20,918 nt of DNA from NCBI GenBank assembly GCA_017627115.1, contig JAGAHK010000026.1, positions 1 through 20,918 on the forward strand, read 5' to 3'. Under the pieces are notes generated by a model. The model did no database searches. It was not told the DNA's origin and saw nothing but the letters and a program-made list of their open reading frames with translations. The stretch's first letter is position 1; the number at the start of each line of letters is the position of its first letter. Source of the DNA: Bacillota bacterium (GTDB lineage Bacteria; Bacillota; Clostridia; Lachnospirales; CAG-274). Both the position numbers and the translations under genes were made by a program. Of the stretch, positions 15,414-20,918 are shown piece by piece.

Positions 15414-15863
15414 TTACAGCGCCGATAATGTTTCTTTAACTAATTGACTTACAAGCCTGTTATCCGCACGGCCTTTGGTCTGCGCACTGACTGCGCCCAT
15501 GACCTTGCCCATATCCTTCATGGATACCGCGCCCGTTTCTTCAACGGTTTTAAGGATAAGTTCTTTGATTGCGTCTTCTGACATCTGTTCGGGAAGGTAT
15601 GCTTTCAAAATAGCAATTTTCTTTTCGGCTTCGTCAATCAAGTCTTGTCTGTCCGCCTTTTTAAAATCGGGCAGGACATCATTCAGCTTTTTGATCTCTT
15701 TGTTGATAACGACCATAACATCCTCATCGGATGCCTCTATCTTGTTATCTTTTTCGATTTGCAGCACGCCTGCGCGGACCATCTGAACAATGTCTTTTTT
15801 AACAGTGTCCTTGTCCTTCATAGCCTGCTTCAGATCGGCAAAAAGCATGTCTTTTAAAGCCAT
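15414..15863 (-). CDS. yqeY: YqeY/GatB-domain protein
   Basis: 149 residues, the full length of the YqeY family, which resembles the tRNA-binding tail domain of GatB. Features are the N-terminal LFADLKQAMKDKDTVKKDIVQMVRAGV, the KEIKKLNDVLPDFKKADRQDL helix, AYLPEQMSEDAIKELI and the conserved GKVMGAVSAQTKGRAD near the C-terminus. Its biochemical role is not settled; a tRNA or amidotransferase-related function is inferred from the fold. It follows rpsU by 12 bp, an arrangement kept across Firmicutes, and shares its promoter. The ATG at 15863 has AAAGGAA upstream. Confidence 0.93.
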   Translation of the reverse strand: MALKDMLFADLKQAMKDKDTVKKDIVQMVRAGVLQIEKDNKIEASDEDVMVVINKEIKKLNDVLPDFKKADRQDLIDEAEKKIAILKAYLPEQMSEDAIKELILKTVEETGAVSMKDMGKVMGAVSAQTKGRADNRLVSQLVKETLSAL

Positions 15864-15875
15864 AAAACCATTCCT

Positions 15876-16052
15876 TTAATTGTACTTGCGCTTTCTTGCA
15901 GCTTCAGATTTCTTCTTACGCTTAACGCTTGGCTTGTCATAATGCTCTCTCTTACGAACCTCGCCCATGATACCTGCTTTAGCACAGTTTCTTTTAAAAC
16001 GGCGAAGAGCACTATCCAAAGATTCGTTTTCCTTAACTCTAACTTCAGACAT
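15876..16052 (-). CDS. rpsU: 30S ribosomal protein bS21
   Basis: 58 residues from the ATG at 16052, which follows the GAGGGGAGGG site; a longer frame reaching to 16106 has no such site and no family match. The sequence starts [20 protein letters not shown], has the family Cys-x-Ala-x-Ile helix ([21 protein letters not shown]) and ends in a Lys/Arg-rich tail. bS21 helps base pairing of the Shine-Dalgarno with 16S rRNA during initiation. It is the first gene of rpsU-yqeY. Confidence 0.97.
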   Translation of the reverse strand: MSEVRVKENESLDSALRRFKRNCAKAGIMGEVRKREHYDKPSVKRKKKSEAARKRKYN

Positions 16053-16116
16053 CAATTTTCCCTCCCCTCGGTTACGTTTCGGGTGGTGAATGATATACAT
16101 AACCACACATTACAAA

Positions 16117-16145
16117 ATTATACACAAAAAATCAGCTACAGTCAA
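16117..16145 (-). promoter_or_regulatory. Promoter for rpsU-yqeY
   Basis: On the minus strand TTGACT (16140-16145) and TATAAT (16117-16122) are 17 bp apart, a near-perfect housekeeping promoter, with a leader of about 58 nt to the rpsU ATG. Confidence 0.85.
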
Positions 16146-16198
16146 CCGTTTTTGCAATTTTTCCGAAAAAAAAATTACCAAAAATCTTTTTTAGATTA

Positions 16199-16210
16199 TG
16201 TAAATTTACA
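16199..16210. promoter_or_regulatory. 12-bp perfect palindrome, possible operator
   Basis: TGTAAATTTACA lies in the AT-rich gap between rpsU and the pilin gene, about 55 bp upstream of the rpsU -35 and 100 bp upstream of the pilin -35. The other bases of 16146-16308 show only short A/T runs and a weak AATCT/AGATT hairpin. A regulator is not identified. Confidence 0.3.
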
Positions 16211-16308
16211 CAAAAGGAGCATTTCCGCCATTTTATTGCCGTTTTTGCCGCATTTATCGCCTATTCTGCAAAATCTTTACATTTTGTTCATATTTTTTTA
16301 ACATTTGA

Positions 16309-16337
16309 TTGACTTAATGTTTTTTATATGATATAAT
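16309..16337 (+). promoter_or_regulatory. Promoter for the pilin-like gene
   Basis: TTGACT (16309-16314) and TATAAT (16332-16337) are 17 bp apart, a near-perfect promoter, about 60 nt before the ATG at 16401. Strong constitutive expression would be expected. Confidence 0.85.
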
Positions 16338-16400
16338 AATATAACAATGCATTACGGACAATCTCAAAATTAAAACCAAAACAGAAGGGCGGTGTAAATT

Positions 16401-17075
16401 ATGCGCAAAAAACTACATAATATTCTTAAAGACGAACAGGCTTTCTCACTCGTTGAGCTTATAATAGTAATAGCTATAATGGTAGTTCTGGTAAGTATGA
16501 TGGTACCAAAAGTTACGGGGTATATTGAAAAGGCGAACCGCATACGAGCGCTTGAAACGGCAAGAACATTGGTAAACGGTGTGGAAGTCGGTCTTGTTGA
16601 CCGCGCGCTTGTCAACGAAGAGCGTCTTGTGAAATACTATTATCATAAAGATCTTGGCAGGAGCAGACCGCTTGTTGCAGGCTGTATAACAAACTATATG
16701 TTCTCAAGAGCGCAGAAAGGCGAAAACTATACAAACCCGACTGACCTTGTCGATTTTCAGCTGGCACAGCAGGTGCTTACCGCAGTGCACAGCGAGCACG
16801 GGGTCAAAAATCCGCCTTTGGTATTCAAATATCCAAATGCTGCAAACGGCAGAACTATACGTGAGGTATGCCACAGTACATACGGTACATCCGATGCGGT
16901 AATATTCATATACGCGCCGAGCGGCGGTGTATACTATGCACAGATATGTTTAAGGGGTTCCTACCTTGTAACATATGAAAACGGCGAATACGATGTTGAA
17001 AACGTAAAGAGAAACCAGGACCGAAGATTTGCGGGTACAGAAAAAGTATCTAACTTCAACGGCAATCAGTGGTAA
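16401..17075 (+). CDS. Type IV pilin-like (prepilin) protein
   Basis: 224 residues. A short charged leader of 14 residues ends in Ala, followed by the class III prepilin motif A|FSLVELIIVIAIMVVL: the peptidase would cut between Ala14 and Phe15, and Glu19 is Glu5 of the mature protein. A single hydrophobic helix (15-38) runs into KVTGYIEKANRIRALETARTLVNGV, the normal pilin alpha-1. The C-terminal globular part has Cys in VAGCI, REVCHS and QICLRG and resembles no named pilin I recognise. It would be held in the membrane or built into a pilus or pseudopilus. No prepilin peptidase, ATPase or other pilin is adjacent, so it is an orphan with its own strong promoter and terminator. Pil proteins serve cellulose adhesion in Ruminococcus albus (established), which suggests but does not prove a similar role. 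Confidence 0.85.
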   Translation: MRKKLHNILKDEQAFSLVELIIVIAIMVVLVSMMVPKVTGYIEKANRIRALETARTLVNGVEVGLVDRALVNEERLVKYYYHKDLGRSRPLVAGCITNYMFSRAQKGENYTNPTDLVDFQLAQQVLTAVHSEHGVKNPPLVFKYPNAANGRTIREVCHSTYGTSDAVIFIYAPSGGVYYAQICLRGSYLVTYENGEYDVENVKRNQDRRFAGTEKVSNFNGNQW

Positions 17076-17102
17076 AACAATCAAAAAAAATAATCAAAAA
17101 AA

Positions 17103-17132
17103 CGAGTGAGTCACAGCGGCTCACTCGTTTTT
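17103..17132. terminator. Bidirectional terminator between pilin gene and comM
   Basis: CGAGTGAGTC (17103-17112) pairs with GGCTCACTCG (17118-17127), ten pairs with one T-G, loop ACAGC, followed by TTTTTATTTTT; an A-run precedes it, so it serves the convergent comM transcript as well. Confidence 0.9.
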
Positions 17133-17136
17133 ATTT

Positions 17137-18663
17137 TTAAAGCAGCCTTTTCCTGTCAAGGTTGCGCAGCTGCAAAGCCTCGGCAATATGGTTCTTTTTT
17201 ATATCCTCACTGCCTGCAAGGTCGGCTATGGTGCGCGAAAGTTTAAGTATCTTATGATACGCCCTGCCGCTTAAACCGAGCCTGTCAAATGCAAGCTTCA
17301 TCAGGGAAGTTTCCTCATCACCCAAAGCACAGTATTTGTTTATCTGTGATGCGGAAAGCTGCGAGTTAAAGTAAATACCCTCGTTTTTATATCTCTCCTG
17401 CTGTATTTTATGCGCCTTTACCACCCTTGCCTTTATATCGGCGGAGCTTTCGGAGGGCGCACGGCTTCCCATTTTGTTGAAATCCACCGCCGCAGCCTCG
17501 ATATGTACATCTATCCTGTCAAGCAAAGGACCGCTTATTCTGCCCATATATTTCGCTATCTCGCTCTCCTTGCAGGTGCATTTCTGCGAGTAACCGTGAT
17601 AGCCGCAGGGACAGGGGTTCATACTTGCAACGAGCATAAGGCTTGCGGGATAGGTCATTGTGCCGCCCACACGGGAGATAGTGACCTCGGCATCCTCCAG
17701 CGGCTGCCGCAGTTCTTCAAGCACCGAGCGCGCAAACTCGGGCAGTTCATCAAGAAAAAGTATGCCGTTATGCGAAAGGCTGACTTCACCCGGCTTCGGC
17801 ACTCTGCCGCCGCCTACCATAGCCACATTTGATATGGTGTGATGCGGCGAACGGAAAGGGCGCTTTGTGATAAGTGCGTTTTTGTTGCGCAAAAGCCCTG
17901 CGACCGAATATATCTTTGTTATCTCTATACTCTCCTCAAAACTCAGATCGGGCAGTATACCCGGCATACGCTTTGCCATCATAGTCTTGCCAGAGCCGGG
18001 AGGACCTATCATCAGCACATTGTGCATACCTGCGGCGGCTATCTCCAGCGCACGCTTCACACTCTCCTGACCCTTTACATCGCTGAAATCAAGCAATTCG
18101 CCGCCGCCTGCATTTTTAAAGACGGCATCTATATCCACGGTAAACGGCATCACCTTGTTTTCGCCCCTGAACACGGATATAGCCTGCAAAAGATGACTTA
18201 CGGCATACACCTGCATCCCCTTTACAAGCGCGGCTTCCTCGGCGTTGTCAAAAGGCACTATACACTGCCTTATCCCCTGCTCGTATGCAAAATGCAGCAT
18301 AGGCAAAACGCCGTCCACGGGGCGCACGGAGCCGTCAAGCGAAAGTTCGCCCAGCACGATGATATCCTCACGGCTTTCTATAACACCCATACATGCAAGT
18401 ATGCCTGCGGCAATTGGCAGGTCGAATGCCGCGCCCTCTTTTTTGGTATTTGCAGGCGCAAGGTTGACGGTAACGTGTTTTGACGGGATCTCGCAGTCGG
18501 TATTTTTAAGCGCCGTCCTGACCCTTTCTTTGGACTCCTTGACCGCATTGTCGGGCAGGCCGACTATATCGAAAGCGGGAAAGCCGACACTTATATCCAC
18601 TTCCGTTTCGACCAGATAGCCGTTTATGCCCGTAAGAGCGGCAGATAAGATTTTTGCAAGCAT
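17137..18663 (-). CDS. comM: YifB/ComM family Mg-chelatase-like AAA+ ATPase
   Basis: 508 residues from the ATG at 18663, with GGAGG 9 nt upstream; a longer frame to 18708 only overlaps rnr. The N-terminal Lon-protease-like domain (SVGFPAFDIVGLPDNAVKESKERVRTALKN, residues 25-54) is followed by an AAA+ module with Walker A GPPGSGKT (220-227), Walker B ILFLDELPEF (301-310) and the chelatase-type C-terminal domain (AYHKILKLSRTIADLAG). A Cys-rich CPCGYHG...CTC site may bind zinc. In Gram-negative bacteria ComM is a hexameric helicase that aids branch migration during natural transformation; in Clostridia the role is less studied. It starts 4 bp after rnr and should be translated from the same mRNA. 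Confidence 0.95.
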   Translation of the reverse strand: MLAKILSAALTGINGYLVETEVDISVGFPAFDIVGLPDNAVKESKERVRTALKNTDCEIPSKHVTVNLAPANTKKEGAAFDLPIAAGILACMGVIESREDIIVLGELSLDGSVRPVDGVLPMLHFAYEQGIRQCIVPFDNAEEAALVKGMQVYAVSHLLQAISVFRGENKVMPFTVDIDAVFKNAGGGELLDFSDVKGQESVKRALEIAAAGMHNVLMIGPPGSGKTMMAKRMPGILPDLSFEESIEITKIYSVAGLLRNKNALITKRPFRSPHHTISNVAMVGGGRVPKPGEVSLSHNGILFLDELPEFARSVLEELRQPLEDAEVTISRVGGTMTYPASLMLVASMNPCPCGYHGYSQKCTCKESEIAKYMGRISGPLLDRIDVHIEAAAVDFNKMGSRAPSESSADIKARVVKAHKIQQERYKNEGIYFNSQLSASQINKYCALGDEETSLMKLAFDRLGLSGRAYHKILKLSRTIADLAGSEDIKKNHIAEALQLRNLDRKRLL

Positions 18664-18667
18664 AGGC

Positions 18668-20803
18668 TTATTCCTCCGTAAACTCAAAATCAATGGTTCT
18701 TGTGACAAGGCTTGCGCTTATCAGCTTAACACGGACACTGTCGCCGATCTTATACTCCCTGTGCGTGTGTTCGCCGAGATATGACATATGCTCCTCGTCA
18801 AAGATATAGTGATCGTCGGTAAGGTTTTTCAGTGCGACCATACCCTCGACCGTGTTCGGCAGCTCGACATATATACCCCAGCTTACAACACTGCTTATTA
18901 TGCCGTCAAAGCACTGCCCCACCCTGTCGGACATATATTCGACCATTTTGTATTTGTCGGTCTCACGCTCGGCATCTTCGGCACGGCGTTCCGCCATGGA
19001 ACAGTGCGAAGTTATCTCGGGCAGGTTCTTGTCAAGATAATGAATATCGTTTTCGGTGAGCGTACCCTCAAGGTTTTTGCTGATTATGCGGTGTATCTGT
19101 AGATCGGGATAGCGGCGTATCGGCGATGTAAAATGGCAGTAGTACTTTGCCGCAAGACCGAAATGACCGCCGTTTTCGGGGCTGTAGCGTGCCTGCTTCA
19201 AACTGCGCAGCACCATACGGTGGATAAGCATTTCTTCGGGCTTGTCCTTTGTCTGCGCAAGCAGTTTCTGAAAGCTTTTCGGGTGAGTGGCACTGCCCTT
19301 TAAATAATAGCCCAGACCGCCGAGGATATCGCGCAGTTTTTCGACCTTTTCGCTGTCGGGTTCCTCGTGGTTGCGGTAAACGAAAGGCAGTTCAAGCCAG
19401 AAATAATACTCGGCTATACACTCGTTTGCGGCAAGCATAAACTCCTCGATAATGCTTGTGGCAAGATTGCGCTCATAGGGCTTTATATCAACGGGCTTGC
19501 CGTTTTCGTCAAGAATTATCTTTGCTTCGCGCGACTCAAACTCTATTGCGCCGCGTTTTCTGCGTTTTTCAAAAAGAATATCCCGAAGCTGCGCCATAAG
19601 CCTAAACTGTGGCAGAAGTTGGGCATATTCTTCTGTGTAGGGGCTGTTTTCGTCACATAAAAGGCTGTTTACAACGGTATAGCTCATACGGCGGTCAACA
19701 TTTATCACCGCGCGTTCTATCTTCTGCGAAAGCACCGTGCCTGCGCTGTCAAGTTCCATTATACAGCAAAGGCAGAGCCTGTCCTCGCCCGCATTGAGAG
19801 AGCAGATGCCGTTTGAGAGTTTATGCGGCAGCATAGGTATGACCCTGTCAACAAGATAAACGCTTGTACCGCGCTCGTAAGCCGCCTTATCAAGCGGACT
19901 GCCCTGCGTTACGTAATGCGAAACATCGGCAATATACACGCCAAGACGGTAATTGCCGTTTTCAAGCTTTTCAACGGAGACCGCATCATCAAGGTCTTTC
20001 GCATCCTCACCGTCAATGGTCACCATCTGCACACTGCGGTAGTCACTGCGCCCCGACATTTCTTCCTCGGAAACTTCAAGAGGTATATCCTCGATATATT
20101 TGTACACTTTTTCGTCAAAATCCATAGGCAGTTCAAACTGCCGTATTATAGACACAATATCCACACCCGGGTCATTGATATGACCTATTATCTCAACGAC
20201 CTTGCCCTCGGGCTTGCTGTTTTCGGCGGCGTTTTTTATTATCTTTACAACTACCTTATGTCCCGATACCGCGCCAAGAGTATTGGCCTTTGATATAAAA
20301 ATATCGTCCGCAAGCTTTTTATCATCGGGTATGACAAAGCCGAAACCCTTTGACTGCTCGAAAGTGCCGACAATGCTGTGCATACTTCTGTCAAGTATCT
20401 TCACTATCTCGCCCTCGGCGTGTCTGCCGTTTTGCGAGGTTATGCGGCACATTACCCTGTCACGGTGTATGGCGCCGTTGGTCATGGCGGCAGGAATGAA
20501 AATATCCTCGGCAAAGGGGCTGTCCTCGCGCGTTACAAAGCCAAAACCGCGCGCATTGCCCGTAAAAGTGCCCGTGTAAAGGTTCTGATCTTCGGGCAGC
20601 ATTATTTTGCCTTTTTTTGTCAAAACTATCTTGCCTTTTTTCTCCATTTCGCCGATAATATCATAAAGCATCTGCATATCGCCCGAATGTATGTCCAAAA
20701 GCATTGCAATATCATGCACCGTCATGGGATTATACTGCTCGGAATTGATAAAACCCCATATTTTCTCGTAACGAGCTTCAAATAAATTATCCGTATTTTC
20801 CAT
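18668..20803 (-). CDS. rnr: Ribonuclease R
   Basis: 711 residues. A 3'-5' exoribonuclease able to degrade structured RNA, with roles in RNA quality control. In order: N-terminal winged helix (about 10-70), two cold-shock domains (TGTFTGNARGFGFV near 77 and GTFEQSKGFGFV near 147), the RNB catalytic domain with DGEDAKDLDDAV near 264 (the acidic metal-binding cluster) and YCHFTSPIRRYPDLQIHR, then a C-terminal S1 domain (FDGIISSVVSWGIYVEL). It ends in DFEFTEE right after S1: the long basic tail of E. coli RNase R is missing, as is common in shorter Firmicutes forms. The ATG at 20803 follows GAGGAGGG. It is the first gene of rnr-comM. Confidence 0.97.
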   Translation of the reverse strand: MENTDNLFEARYEKIWGFINSEQYNPMTVHDIAMLLDIHSGDMQMLYDIIGEMEKKGKIVLTKKGKIMLPEDQNLYTGTFTGNARGFGFVTREDSPFAEDIFIPAAMTNGAIHRDRVMCRITSQNGRHAEGEIVKILDRSMHSIVGTFEQSKGFGFVIPDDKKLADDIFISKANTLGAVSGHKVVVKIIKNAAENSKPEGKVVEIIGHINDPGVDIVSIIRQFELPMDFDEKVYKYIEDIPLEVSEEEMSGRSDYRSVQMVTIDGEDAKDLDDAVSVEKLENGNYRLGVYIADVSHYVTQGSPLDKAAYERGTSVYLVDRVIPMLPHKLSNGICSLNAGEDRLCLCCIMELDSAGTVLSQKIERAVINVDRRMSYTVVNSLLCDENSPYTEEYAQLLPQFRLMAQLRDILFEKRRKRGAIEFESREAKIILDENGKPVDIKPYERNLATSIIEEFMLAANECIAEYYFWLELPFVYRNHEEPDSEKVEKLRDILGGLGYYLKGSATHPKSFQKLLAQTKDKPEEMLIHRMVLRSLKQARYSPENGGHFGLAAKYYCHFTSPIRRYPDLQIHRIISKNLEGTLTENDIHYLDKNLPEITSHCSMAERRAEDAERETDKYKMVEYMSDRVGQCFDGIISSVVSWGIYVELPNTVEGMVALKNLTDDHYIFDEEHMSYLGEHTHREYKIGDSVRVKLISASLVTRTIDFEFTEE

Positions 20804-20838
20804 AATGCGACCCTCCTCAAAAAAGTTACTTTAATTAT

Positions 20839-20867
20839 AGTATAACAAAAACCATAAAAATAATCAA
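20839..20867 (-). promoter_or_regulatory. Promoter for rnr-comM
   Basis: On the minus strand TTGATT (20862-20867) and TATACT (20839-20844) are 17 bp apart, about 30-40 nt before the rnr ATG. The rest of 20868-20918 is AT-rich with nothing further recognised. Confidence 0.6.
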
Positions 20868-20918
20868 TCGTATTATATTTGAGTTTTGCCATTTTTGTTT
20901 TGAGTTTTCTCTTTTTTA

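Noticed and set aside
16053..16106. N-terminal extension of rpsU to 16106
   Set aside because: The extra residues do not belong to bS21, and the strong ribosome binding site lies inside the extension, ahead of the ATG at 16052.

Overview
The window reads as chromosomal sequence from an anaerobic Gram-positive gut or rumen Clostridia, most likely Ruminococcus or a close relative (inference). Two secreted proteins carry type I dockerin modules, the mark of cellulosome or amylosome assembly. There is a fermentative AdhE with Rex-like operators, an rpsU-yqeY pair, and consensus -35/-10 promoters with 17-bp spacers and strong AGGAGG ribosome binding sites.

Layout. 1-93 holds two short perfect hairpins cut by the window edge. 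94-6833 (minus strand) holds glmU, then glmM-glmS-mtnN and a downstream secreted leucine-rich-repeat dockerin protein. GlmS, GlmM and GlmU take fructose-6-phosphate to UDP-GlcNAc for cell wall synthesis. glmM, glmS and mtnN are 12-15 bp apart and look like one operon; no glmS ribozyme is possible in the 15-bp glmM-glmS gap. 6957-7859 is a CotS-like kinase-fold protein that has lost its catalytic residues. 8019-10412 is a large secreted beta-helix protein with an N-terminal dockerin. 10547-10793 is a MITE-like insertion. 10792-11421 is upp, divergent from the adhE-kinase operon (11767-15134). 15135-15413 is noncoding and rich in hairpins. rpsU-yqeY (minus), an isolated type IV pilin-like gene (plus) and rnr-comM (minus) follow.

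The most unusual signal is noncoding. Two intergenic regions 4.5 kb apart (10624-10733 and 15141-15315) share the same ordered sequence blocks, while the stems between and around these blocks differ in sequence and remain self-complementary. A nearly invariant 24-nt block sits in the loop of two unrelated but perfect stems. This is the pattern of a conserved folded element (structured RNA, or a DNA-hairpin mobile repeat). One copy lies inside inverted repeats. I do not recognise the family.

Gene starts were set from ribosome binding sites; in glmU, the beta-helix gene, adhE, the phosphotransferase, comM and rpsU these favour an ATG inside the longest reading frame. No tRNA, rRNA, CRISPR array or intact transposase gene was seen.
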